Below, in pieces: positions 36,801 to 41,732 of a stretch of 64,000 bases of DNA. Positions within the stretch are counted from its first letter, which is position 1. The number at the start of each line of letters is the position of its first letter. The translations under genes were made by a program, and so were the position numbers. The notes beneath the pieces were generated by a model, which had not been told where the DNA came from, searched no databases, and saw only the letters and a program-made list of their open reading frames with translations. The stretch comes from Actinoalloteichus hymeniacidonis (lineage in GTDB: Bacteria > Actinomycetota > Actinomycetes > Mycobacteriales > Pseudonocardiaceae), in contig NZ_JACHIS010000001.1 of NCBI RefSeq assembly GCF_014203365.1, forward strand, positions 2,542,001 to 2,606,000. The letters are read 5' to 3'.

Positions 36801-39265
36801 GCGGTGATGTCGGGGGTGTCGGCGATCATCGTGGTCAGTGCGCCGCCTGGTCCGACTTCGAGCAGGGTGGTGACCCCGTTGTCGTGCAGGGTGTGGATGT
36901 TGTCGGCGAAGCGGACGGTGTTGCGTACGTGGTGTACCCAGTATTCGGGGTTGGTGACGTCTGCGCCTACTACCGGGATCCGTGGTGTCTGGTAGGTGAG
37001 GTTTTCGGCGATGGCGCGGAACTCGTCGAGCATCGGGTCCATCAGTGATGAGTGGAACGCGTGGCTGACCCGCAACCGTGTCGATCCGGGGAACTGGGCG
37101 GCGATCTCCAGGACCGCGGTTTCCTCGCCGGAGATGACCACCGCGTCCGGCCCGTTCACGGCCGCGATGTCCACCGGGCGTCCGGCCAGCAACGGCACCA
37201 CGTCGGCCTCGGAAGCGCGTAAGGCCACCATCGCACCGCCTGGGGGTAGTGCCTGCATCAACCTGCCACGAGCCGCCACCAACTTCGCCGCGTCCGACAG
37301 CGACAACACCCCGGCAACATGAGCCGCCGCCAACTCCCCAACGGAATGGCCCACCAGGTAGTCCGGTGTGACACCCCAGGACTCCCACAACCGGAACAGG
37401 GCTACCTCGATGGCGAACAACGCCGGTTGGGCATGGCCGGTGTCATCGATCGACCAGTCGCCCACGTCGAAGTGCGACCACACCTCGTCGAAAGTTTGGG
37501 CGAACACGGGGAACTCCGCGTGCAGCTCCCGACCCATACCAACCCGCTGGGACCCCTGGCCGGGGAAGGCGAACGCCAGCTTCCCCTCGGTCACCACACC
37601 CCTGGCCACACCACCGGCCGAGCCACCGTCGGCCAGAACACCTAGCGCTTCCAACAAGCCTGCACGATCACTGGCCACCACTGCCGCGCGCTGGGCCAAC
37701 CCGGCACGCGTCGTCGCCAATGACCAGCCGACTTCCGCCGGGTTGAGGTCGGGGTGTGTTTCGAGGAAGTCCTTCAACCGCCCGGCCTGCGCCAGCAGCG
37801 CGGGCTCGGTCTTCGCCGAAAGGACCAACGGCACCGTGGTCGGCTGCGATCCCGCAGGTACGACAGGTAGGGCAGGCACTTCCGGTTGGGGTGCCTGTTC
37901 GAGGATCACGTGTGCGTTGGTGCCGCTGATACCGAATGACGAGACCCCAGCACGACGCGGCCGATCCACCTGCGGCCACGCCCGCGCCTGGGACAACACC
38001 TCGACCGCACCGGTTGTCCAGTCCACCTGCGGGGTCGGCTCATCGACATGCAGGGTCTTGGGCAGTTGGCCGTGTTGCATGGCCAGCACCATCTTGATCA
38101 CGCCCGCGACCCCGGCCGCCGCCTGGGTGTGACCGATGTTCGACTTGACCGACCCCAACAGCAACGGCTCGATCCGGTCCTGCCCATAGGTCGCCAACAG
38201 CGCCAGCGCTTCGATCGGGTCGCCGAGTCTAGTTCCGGTGCCGTGTGCTTCCACCGCGTCGACATCGGCGACGCTCAGCCCGGCACTTGTGAGGGCCTGT
38301 CGGATGACCCGTTCCTGGGACGGGCCGTTCGGTGCGGTGAGGCCATTGCTGGCGCCGTCCTGGTTGACCGCTGAACCTCGCATCACCGCGAGAACCCGGT
38401 GACCGTTGCGTTGGGCGTCGGAGAGCCGTTCCAGCAGGAGCATGCCGACACCTTCGCCCCAGCCGGTGCCGTCCGCTGCACCCGCGAACGACTTGCAGCG
38501 CCCGTCTGCGGCCAGTCCCCGCTGCCTGCTGAACTCGACGAAACTCGATGGCGAGGAAACCACGGTGACGCCACCGGCCAAGGCCAATGTGCTTTCGCCC
38601 TGGCGCAGGGATTGCGCCGCGAGGTGCATGGCCACCAGCGATGACGAGCAGGCCGTGTCGACCGTGACCGCCGGGCCTTCAAGCCCGAACGTGTAAGCAA
38701 TCCGTCCGGAGATGGCGCTGGCTGTCCGCCCGGTGATTCCGTAGCCCTCTGCGCCACCATCGGAAGCGGCGATCAACCCCCCATAGTCTTGACCGTTGGT
38801 ACCTGCGAACACTCCGGTGCGGGTGCCTCGTAGTGTCTGTGGGTCGATGCCTGCTCGTTCGAAGGTTTCCCACGCCGTTTCCAGGAGCAACCGTTGCTGG
38901 GGGTCCATGGCGATGGCTTCGCGTGGGCTGATGCCGAAGAACGCCGAGTCGAACCCGGCGACGTCGTCCAGGAAGCCGCCCTCGGCGACGTAGGTCTTCC
39001 CGGCGGCGTCCGGGTCGGGATCGTAGAGCCCCTCGACGTCCCAACCTCGATCCACGGGGAAGCCCGACACCGCGTCGGTTCCCGAGTCCACCAGCCGCCA
39101 CAGGTCCTCCGGGCCCGCGACCCCGCCAGGGAACCGGCAACTCATCGCCACGATCGCGATCGGCTCCTGCGCCGACTCCTCGACGTCACGCAGGCGTTTC
39201 CGGGTCCTGCCCAGCTCGGCAGTTACCTTGTTGAGGTAATCACGGAGCTTGGAGTTCTCTGGCAT
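21872..39265 (-). CDS. Type I modular polyketide synthase A, three extension modules
   Basis: 5797 aa. Domain order: N-terminal docking helix (residues 1-33), module A1 KS-AT-DH-KR-ACP, module A2 KS-AT-DH-ER-KR-ACP, module A3 KS-AT-DH-ER-KR-ACP, C-terminal docking region (last about 90 residues, ending ENLLRFIDNEIDLS). No loading domain and no thioesterase, so it acts in the middle of the assembly line. All three ATs are malonyl-type. ATG 39265 is preceded by AGGAAAC. The docking head MPENSKLRDYLNKVTAELG and the tail ending in FIDNEIDLS belong to the common actinomycete docking class, and the tail is suited to the similar head of PKS B. It is the only PKS here on the minus strand. Large parts are almost identical to blocks in PKS B and C. 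Confidence 0.97.
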   Translation of the reverse strand: MPENSKLRDYLNKVTAELGRTRKRLRDVEESAQEPIAIVAMSCRFPGGVAGPEDLWRLVDSGTDAVSGFPVDRGWDVEGLYDPDPDAAGKTYVAEGGFLDDVAGFDSAFFGISPREAIAMDPQQRLLLETAWETFERAGIDPQTLRGTRTGVFAGTNGQDYGGLIAASDGGAEGYGITGRTASAISGRIAYTFGLEGPAVTVDTACSSSLVAMHLAAQSLRQGESTLALAGGVTVVSSPSSFVEFSRQRGLAADGRCKSFAGAADGTGWGEGVGMLLLERLSDAQRNGHRVLAVMRGSAVNQDGASNGLTAPNGPSQERVIRQALTSAGLSVADVDAVEAHGTGTRLGDPIEALALLATYGQDRIEPLLLGSVKSNIGHTQAAAGVAGVIKMVLAMQHGQLPKTLHVDEPTPQVDWTTGAVEVLSQARAWPQVDRPRRAGVSSFGISGTNAHVILEQAPQPEVPALPVVPAGSQPTTVPLVLSAKTEPALLAQAGRLKDFLETHPDLNPAEVGWSLATTRAGLAQRAAVVASDRAGLLEALGVLADGGSAGGVARGVVTEGKLAFAFPGQGSQRVGMGRELHAEFPVFAQTFDEVWSHFDVGDWSIDDTGHAQPALFAIEVALFRLWESWGVTPDYLVGHSVGELAAAHVAGVLSLSDAAKLVAARGRLMQALPPGGAMVALRASEADVVPLLAGRPVDIAAVNGPDAVVISGEETAVLEIAAQFPGSTRLRVSHAFHSSLMDPMLDEFRAIAENLTYQTPRIPVVGADVTNPEYWVHHVRNTVRFADNIHTLHDNGVTTLLEVGPGGALTTMIADTPDITAITSLRKNTPEPTATLTALARLHTRGVGVQWSALFGAERADVELPTYPFQHQRYWLETTQKAGDVTSAGLGSANHPLLAAAVTLADAGGVLLTGQLSLHTHPWLADHAILGSILFPGTGFVELALRAADEIGGGRVEELELSTPLVLASAAVQIQVAVALADESGARPFTVHSRVDGDWLLHATGVLAPDPQREPVRLEQWPPHGADPVDVQDFYSDLAETGWNYGSLFQGLTAAWRSGDEVFAEVTLPDGAEAIGFGLHPALSDAALHAAGLGEAARIPAAFRSVSLYAVGASTLRVRITSTGTDTVSVDLADGAGQPVASIGELVLRPVSEAELIGSRTAGRDLLFGVAWEPAVVEPVGVEWAVLGRDDLRLGEGATSYSDIASLAAAPPTAAVVVARIYAGDLTTAVHSATSDTLALLQEWLAEPHLDDVPLVFVTRGAVAASDDEDVTDLPGAAVWGLVRSAQSENPGRFFLVDLGDAGSLPGGVVGEEPQLAVRGGSSLVPRLGRVAVEGTPVAGVAEGTVLVTGATGTLGALVCRHLVNTHGARNLLLVSRRGKDADGAAELVAELTESGAKVTLQACDIADRNALATVLSGHTLTAVVHTAGILDDGLLVSMTPQRLAAVLRPKVDAVINLHELTAGHDLSEFVMFSSAAAVLGAAGQGNYAAANAFIDAFAQHRKSNGLPATALGWGFWEQRSGMTGHLGVADMRRISASGLALLNSDEGLGLFDLARFAGSAYVLAARLDIAALRRAGDIPPLLSGLVPASGSGRNTAATTETGGVARRLVSMTDDQRTTFLTDLVRTHAAAVLGLSQASGVDASQAFKEAGFDSLTAVELRNRLTTATGVRLPATLVFDYPTPVVLAERLRTELLGERAGTAGPVTVTTAPSDEPIAIVAMSCRFPGGVAGPEDLWHLVDTGTDAVSGFPTDRGWDVEGLYDPDPDVAGKSYVAEGGFLDDVAGFDSAFFGISPREAIAMDPQQRLLLETAWETFERAGIDPQTLRGSRTGVFAGTNGQDYGGLIAASDNGAEGYGITGLTASAISGRIAYTFGLEGPAVTVDTACSSSLVAMHLAAQSLRQGESTLALAGGVTVVSSPASFVEFSRQRGLAADGRCKSFAGAADGTGWGEGVGLLLLERLSDAQRNGHRVLAVMRGSAVNQDGASNGLTAPNGPSQERVIRQALASAGLGVGDVDVVEAHGTGTRLGDPIEAQALLATYGQDRDEPLLLGSIKSNIGHTQAAAGVAGVIKMVLAMQHGQLPKTLHVDEPTPQVDWTTGAVRVLSQAQAWPEVGRPRRAGVSSFGISGTNAHVILEQAPQPEVPALPVLPAGSLPAVVPWVLSARSEQALLAQAARLRAFVQDRPDLDPADVGWSLATTRAGLVHRAAVVGDDRAGLLEALGVLADGGSAGDVVRGVVSEGKLAFAFPGQGSQRVGMGRELYSEFPVFARVFDEVWSHFDVGDWSIDDTGHAQPALFAIEVALFRLWESWGVTPDYLVGHSVGELAAAHVAGVLSLSDAAKLVAARGRLMQALPPGGAMVALRASETDVLPLLAGHPVDIAAVNGPDAVVISGEETAVLEIAAQFPGSTRLRVSHAFHSSLMDPMLDEFRAIAENLTYQTPRIPVVGADVTNPEYWVHHVRNTVRFADNIHALRDNEVTTLVEVGPGGALSAMIADTPDITAITTLRKNTPEPTAALTALTQLHTRGVLPRWEAVFGAGRADVELPTYPFQHQRYWLETTQKAGDVTSAGLGSANHPLLAAVLRLADTDGIVLTGRLSLRTHPWLADHTILGSTLFPGTGFVELALRAADEIGGGRVEELVLSAPLVLDEHDATQIQVTVTAPDDTQHRSLTIHSHTNDQWVLHASGTLTQHHQDTPTWPQQWPPTEAETVDVQGLYPDLAEVGLDYGPLFRGLTAAWRVGDQVFAEVSLPDPSAATGFGLHPALSDAALHAVGMNDLAGATAGTRLPFAFRDVSLHAVGASTLRVRVSPAGTEAVSVELADTTGQPVATIGELVLRPVSAADLAASRPTQHDLLFTPNWTPVTEQPEDAVWTVLGPDDLGVAGEALSHPDIASMPVIPAAAVVVARTYDGDLTAAVHSATSDTLALLQEWLADSRLDDVPLVFVTRGAVAASHDEDVTDLPGAAVWGLVRSAQSENPGRFFLVDLDDEGSLPGGVTVGEPQVAVRDGEMSAPRLAKLTTSLVPPLTPSWRLSVTEKGSLSNAVLLEAPEMSRELGPGEVRLAVRATGLNFRDVLIALGVYPDPDAVLGGEGAGVVVEVAPDVTGVRVGDEVFGLFPGAGPVAVADARLVAAKPPEWSWEQAAAVPIVFLTAYYGLVDLAGAKPGERVLIHAAAGGVGSAATQLARHLGLEVFGTASTAKWDTLHATGYDDTHIANSRTLDFEQQFLDTTNGEGVDIVLDCLAGEFVDATLRLLPRGGRFLELGKADIRDPDIIATDHPGIAYRAYDLAEAGTPRLQEILADIVDLFARGILQPIPVSSFDIRRAPEAMRNLSQAKLVGKAVLTIPHTFDPHATVLVTGATGTLGALVCRHLVNTHGARNLLLTSRRGAEAPGATELVAELEELGAKVTLQACDIADRDSLAAVLSGHTLTAVIHTAGILDDGLLVSMTPQRLAAVLRPKVDAVINLHELTAEHNLSEFVMFSSAAAAIGSAGQSNYAAANAFIDAFAQYRRAQGLPGIAVGWGFWAERSAMTGHLDTVDIQRMSATGIVPLTSEEGLGLFDLARLAEPAYVLAAKLDTAVLGRTENIPPLLSGLVPRTAPVRTAAAATAQQTGGHAHQLAAMTDEQRTAYLTDLVRTHAAAVLGLSQASGVDAGRAFKEAGFDSLTAVELRNRLTTATGVRLPATLVFDYPTPVVLAERLRTELLGERAGTAGPVTVTTAPSDEPIAIVAMSCRFPGGVAGPEDLWHLVDTGTDAVSGLPTDRGWDLENLYDPDPDAAGKSYVAEGGFLDDVAGFDSAFFGISPREAIAMDPQQRLLLESAWETFERAGIDPQTLRGSRTGVFAGLISNDYFSRLSEVPDGVEGFLSSGTAGSVASGRIAYTFGLEGPAMTVDTACSSSLVAMHLAAQSLRQGESTLALAGGATALTSPAGFVEFSRQRGLAVDGRCKSFAGAADGTGWAEGVGMLLLERLSDAQRNGHQILAVMRGSAVNQDGASNGLTAPNGPSQERVIRQALASAGLGVGDVDAVEAHGTGTRLGDPIEAQALLATYGQDRDEPLLLGSLKSNIGHTQAAAGVAGVIKMVLAMQHGRLPESLHVDEPTPQVDWSTGAVEVLSEARAWPEVGRPRRAGVSSFGISGTNAHVILEQAPQPEVPAPPAAPQPAAVPLVLSAKTEPALLAQAARLRAFVQDRPDLDPVDVGWSLATTRAGLAHRAAVVASDRAGLLEALDVLADGGSAGGVVRGVVSEGKLAFAFPGQGSQRVGMGRELHAEFPVFAQTFDEVWSHFDVGDWSIDDTGHAQPALFAIEVALFRLWESWGVTPDYLVGHSVGELAAAHVAGVLSLSDAAKLVAARGRLMQALPPGGAMVALRASEADVVPLLAGRPVDIAAVNGPDAVVISGEETAVLEIAAQFPGSTRLRVSHAFHSSLMDPMLDEFRAIAENLTYQTPRIPVVGADVTNPEYWVHHVRNTVRFADNIHTLHDNGVTTLLEVGPGGALTTMIADTPDITAITSLRKNTPEPTATLTALARLHTRGALPRWEAVFGTERAIVELPTYAFQHQRYWLETTQSVGDVSSAGLGSADHPLLGAAVTLADTGGVLLTGQLSLHTHPWLADHTILGSALFPGTGFLELALRAADEIGGGRIEELVLSAPLVLDERGSTQIQVTVAAADESGRRSLTVYSRADEAWTLHASGVLAQDKQDTPTWPEQWPPAGAEPVDVQGLYRGLAEAGLTYGPLFQGLTAAWRVGDDVFAEVTLPNGAVTNGFGLHPGLSDAALHAVGLNAGTQTRLPFAFRDVSLHAVDASTLRVRVSPASADTVSVELADTTGQPVATIGELVLRPVSATDLAASRPAHHDLLFGLEWEPVTVPPGEDGWVVLGPDDLRLGDGRVSYSDLASLAAAPPTAAVVARTYAGDLTTAVHSATSDTLALLQEWLADSRLDDVPLVFVTRGAIAASHDEDVTDLPGAAVWGLVRSAQSENPGRFFLVDVDDEGAALLPAIVAAGEAQSAVRGRQVSVPRLARASAGGSLIPPPEPTWLLNVTKKGSLQDLALLGTPEMTRELGPGEVRLAVRATGVNFRDVLITLGVYPDPDAVIGGEGAGVVLEAGPEVSNVRVGDEVFGIFQGAGPVVVTDARLVATKPAGWSWEQAAAVPIVFLTAYYGLVDLAGAKPGERVLIHAAAGGVGSAATQLARHLGLEVFGTASTAKWDTLHATGYDDTHIANSRTLDFEQQFLDTTNGEGVDIVLDCLAGEFVDATLRLLPRGGRFLELGKADIRDADTVGAEHPGIAYQAYDLAEAGTPRLQEMLADIVELFDQGVLRPIPVNAFDIRRAAEAFRGLSQAKLVGKAVLTIPQRFDPHATVLVTGATGTLGALVCRHLVNTHGARNLLLVSRRGKDADGAAELVAELRESGAKVTLQACDIADRNALAAVLSGHTLTAVVHTAGILDDGLLESMTPQRLAAVLRPKVDAIINLHELTTGHNLSEFVMFSSAAAALGAAGQSNYAAANAFIDAFAQHRKTHGLPATAVAWGFWEQRSGMTGHLDATDVQRMSATGIVPLTSEEGMNLLDLARLAEPAYVLATRLDTAVLGRTENIPPLLSRLVSRTAPVRTAAAATAETGGLARRLVSMTDEQRITFLVDLVRTHAAAVLGSSETNGVDANQAFKEAGFDSLTAVELRNRLTTATGVRLPATLVFDYPTPTVLAGHLRAQLAPQEAQEGSGADQLIAQLEQLQADMFKVSHDKALNREISTRLKTMLSALNTDVGATATDGMTDKVMAADAENLLRFIDNEIDLS
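22150..28090 (-). other. PKS module A3: KS-AT(malonyl)-DH-ER-KR-ACP
   Basis: KS about 26830-28090 (a different variant block, [17 protein letters not shown]), AT about 25620-26520 with HAFH, DH about 24720-25530, ER about 23220-24100 with GVNFRDVLITLG, KR about 22640-23185 with VSRRG and ILDDGLL, ACP about 22150-22380 with GFDSL. It is predicted to be fully reducing. The AT is almost identical at DNA level to that of A1. The C-terminal docking region occupies 21872-22130. Confidence 0.88.
25661..26498 (-). repeat. Near-identical AT block, copy in module A3
   Basis: Direct repeat of 36728-37565 with a constant offset of 11067 bp; essentially the whole malonyl AT domain is shared. Module A2 (about 31680-32540) carries a third, more diverged copy. 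Confidence 0.85.
28571..29204 (-). repeat. Near-identical KR block, copy in PKS A module A2 (inverted relative to PKS B)
   Basis: This 634-bp stretch is an almost exact reverse complement of 45821-46454; the two run in register with no gaps. Proteins encoded are the same, and silent positions also agree, for example across the KR active-site region. Confidence 0.85.
29195..29760 (-). repeat. Near-identical ER block, copy in PKS A module A2
   Basis: Inverted partner of 56511-57076 in PKS C; coordinates of the two copies sum to 86271 throughout, so they align without gaps over the 3' half of the ER domain. Confidence 0.8.
34170..39166 (-). other. PKS module A1: KS-AT(malonyl)-DH-KR-ACP
   Basis: KS about 37895-39166 with Cys206 in DTACSSS plus EAHGTGT and [10 protein letters not shown] histidines. 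AT about 36690-37590, GHSVGE nucleophile and HAFH at 37052-37063, the malonyl signature. DH about 35805-36585 with HAILGSILFP (HxxxGxxxxP) and a second motif LSDAALH. KR about 34690-35235 with [20 protein letters not shown] (B-type LDD) and GQGNYAAANA, so it should be active. ACP about 34170-34430 with GFDSL. There is no ER. Expected product is a malonyl-derived unit with a double bond if the DH works. Confidence 0.88.
36728..37565 (-). repeat. Near-identical AT block, copy in module A1
   Basis: Partner of 25661-26498, about 838 bp. Divergence begins sharply at both ends. Confidence 0.85.
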
Positions 39266-40074
39266 CTGTTTCCTAGGGCCTTTCCAGGGGTCCTGACGCG
39301 GGTGTACGCATGCCAGGAGATGCTGATATGCCGGGAGTCTTATCGAAATCGGGATTTTCGGGCAGATTGACGGGGACTTTCGGGCAAGTGGAACGCTCCT
39401 CAGGCGGGCGCGGAAAAGAGCTCAGCGCAAGGAAAACACAAGTAAACAGTGTGGGCGAATAGTGAGTCAGTCATAACCTGTGGCGGCGTCTCTCGGCTGA
39501 GACCTCAAAGTGGACTATAGGCGGTCTTCGGTGGCATCAGGCCGGGGAAGTTTGTCAATGAAGAGCGTTGTCAGTGGTCACGGGCATGACTGTGATTTGC
39601 TCCACATGGTGAATAGTGATCGGCCGATTACTGTCTGACATGAGGGAGCGGCTCCCAGCTCACGGGCATCCGCAGGGGACTACGAGCAGTCACTAGGTGG
39701 GACGCAACGTGATATTCCACTTGGAATGGCACGTGTCATCGGGGCCCGTAGTGACCCTGTTAAGGCTAGGTGAAGGTGAGCGCGTGCCGGAATAGGGCGT
39801 GCGGTGAACGGGCGCAGGTTATTGCTGCTCAGGTTCGGAGTTGTAGGCCAGTCCAGTGCGGTGAGTGGTACAACTGATTGAGGCGGAAGCGGGGATGTGT
39901 AAGGACTGTTTGATTGACAAACTTCTCGCCGCACGGTATGAAGATTTAACCGATCGAGTCCGCGTTACCCGAGGGTTAATTTAAGGATTTATCAGCCTTG
40001 TTCCGCCGACTGTCCCCGCTGCCCGTGACATTGTTCGAAACGCACCCAGGGTGATTTAGAGTGAGAGGTACCCG
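39266..40074. other. Divergent promoter region between PKS A and P450
   Basis: About 810 bp with no gene, noticeably AT-richer than its flanks. It separates the two divergent halves of the cluster, so the promoters for the PKS A/monooxygenase transcript and the P450/PKS B/C/D transcript should both lie here. It contains a short perfect inverted repeat attcca-ct-tggaat (39714-39727) and the promoter candidate listed separately. I could not find a convincing promoter for the minus strand. Confidence 0.6.
39914..39942 (+). promoter_or_regulatory. Candidate sigma-70 promoter for P450 and plus-strand PKS genes
   Basis: TTGACA (39914-39919), a 17-nt spacer, then TATGAA (39937-39942). The -35 is perfect and the -10 matches four of six positions. 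Transcription would begin about 125 nt before the P450 start. Confidence 0.5.
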
Positions 40075-41382
40075 GTGACCACTGCAGCACGGCCGGACGC
40101 GATCCTGCCCGACGGCCCCTCTGGTCAGCGTCTGGTGAAAGCCCTGACCTACACCCTTAACCCGGACCGAACACTGCACCGCTACCAGGCCCGCTACGGG
40201 TCCGCCTTCAGCATCGACGCGTTCGGGTTCGGTCGGATGGTGGTGCTGACCGACCCGGCCGAGGTGAAGCAGATCCTGCAGGCCACCCAAGACGTCATCG
40301 ACCTGGCCGACATCGGCGTCGACCGAGCACTCGGTCACGGTTCGCTGTTCGCCACGTACGGCGACGCGCACCGCCGCGACCGCAAACTCCTCACCCCGCC
40401 GCTGCACGGCAACCGCCTGCGCGCGTACGAGAAGATGATCGAACGGGCCGCCGAGTGCGAGATGGCCACCTGGCCTGAGGGCAAGCCTTTTCCCGCCCTG
40501 CCGTCGATGATGCGGATAACGCTCGACGTCATCCTGGACGCGGTGTTCGGCGCCGAGGGCGCCGAACTCGAGGAACTGCGCCGGATGCTGCCGCCGATGG
40601 TGCAGCGCGGCACCCTTCTCGCGTTCCTGCCGAAATTCCAGCGGCTTCTGGGCTCACACGGCCCGTGGGCACGTTTCCAACGCGAACGGGCCCGGTTCGA
40701 CGTCCTCATGGCCAGGCTGATCGACCAGGCCACGCCCGTCCTCGACACCCGCGACGATGTGCTCGCCATGCTCTTGCAGGCGCGGTACGACGACGGTTCC
40801 CCGATGAGCCATGCCCAGATCTCCGATCAGATGCTGACCCTGATGGCGGCCGGCCACGAGACCACCGCGACCACGCTGGCCTGGGCCGTCGAACGGATCC
40901 GGCGCCAAGAAGGGCTCTCCGACCGGCTTGCCGCCGAGGTCGACGAGGGCGGGTCGGCGCTGCGCGACTCCACACTGCTCGAAGTGCAGCGGGTGCGACC
41001 CGTGGTCAACCTGGTCAACAGGGAGGTGCGGGCCGAGAACCTGGAGATCGGGCGTTGGCGGCTGCCACGCGGCACGGTTGTCGGCATTCCCGTCGGCCTG
41101 CTGCACGACGACTCGAACCTGTTCGGCGACCCGTCCACGTTCAACCCGGACCGCTTCGTCGGAGCCAAGCCGAACACCTACCAGTGGATTCCGTTCGGTG
41201 GCGGCGTCCGGCGCTGTATCGGTGCCAACTTCGCGACGCTGGAGATGAACGTGGTGCTGCGCACCATGTTCCGCGACTTCATCGTCGAACCGACCACCGA
41301 CGGACCGGAACGCCGGGTGACACGCGGCATCGCGGCCGCCCCCGGCAAGGGCGGCATGATGATCGTCCGGCGCCGCAACTGA
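40075..41382 (+). CDS. Cytochrome P450 (CYP110/CYP135-like type)
   Basis: 435 aa, complete. I-helix AGHETTATTLAW at about residue 258, the ExxR region LLEVQRVRP, PERF-like FNPDRF, and the haem loop FGGGVRRCIGANFA at about 374 with the cysteine ligand. The LYR-type N-terminal half (NPDRTLHRYQARYG, LFATYGDAHRRDRKLLTPPL) resembles the eukaryote-like bacterial P450s rather than the class of the P450 at 17730. GTG 40075 has a GAGAGG ribosome site. It is first in the plus-strand set and is 350 bp before PKS B, so a role as polyketide tailoring oxidase is likely but unproven. Confidence 0.93.
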   Translation: MTTAARPDAILPDGPSGQRLVKALTYTLNPDRTLHRYQARYGSAFSIDAFGFGRMVVLTDPAEVKQILQATQDVIDLADIGVDRALGHGSLFATYGDAHRRDRKLLTPPLHGNRLRAYEKMIERAAECEMATWPEGKPFPALPSMMRITLDVILDAVFGAEGAELEELRRMLPPMVQRGTLLAFLPKFQRLLGSHGPWARFQRERARFDVLMARLIDQATPVLDTRDDVLAMLLQARYDDGSPMSHAQISDQMLTLMAAGHETTATTLAWAVERIRRQEGLSDRLAAEVDEGGSALRDSTLLEVQRVRPVVNLVNREVRAENLEIGRWRLPRGTVVGIPVGLLHDDSNLFGDPSTFNPDRFVGAKPNTYQWIPFGGGVRRCIGANFATLEMNVVLRTMFRDFIVEPTTDGPERRVTRGIAAAPGKGGMMIVRRRN

Positions 41383-41732
41383 CCAGTTGTTCCCGTGATC
41401 TTCCACCGGCCGGGTGCCTCCCTTCGAGTTGACGGTCCTGGGCATGGGCACAGTCGCCCCGTAGGCCTGGGCCGCTCCGAGCGGTGGGCATCGTGAGGGC
41501 GGTTCGCCAGCAGGTCCTCGCCAGCAGCACCCGATCGGCCAGGTCGAGCCGTCGCCGTCGTGTCCGGTCACCATGCGGACCTGGTCTGGTTGCGACCGGC
41601 CCACCCGACCCGGAAGCCGAAATGACCTGCTTTCGACCATGATCACCGATCGCCCGTGCCGGCTGGTCACCGAGTAACAAGACATCCCTTGGCACTCACC
41701 CGCCGTCGTTCCGCTGAATAGGGAGACCTTCT
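41383..41732 (+). other. 350-bp gap between P450 and PKS B
   Basis: No gene is supported. The only clear element is the AGGGAG ribosome site (41719-41724) just before the GTG of PKS B. No strong terminator hairpin is visible, so read-through from the P450 is possible. Confidence 0.5.
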
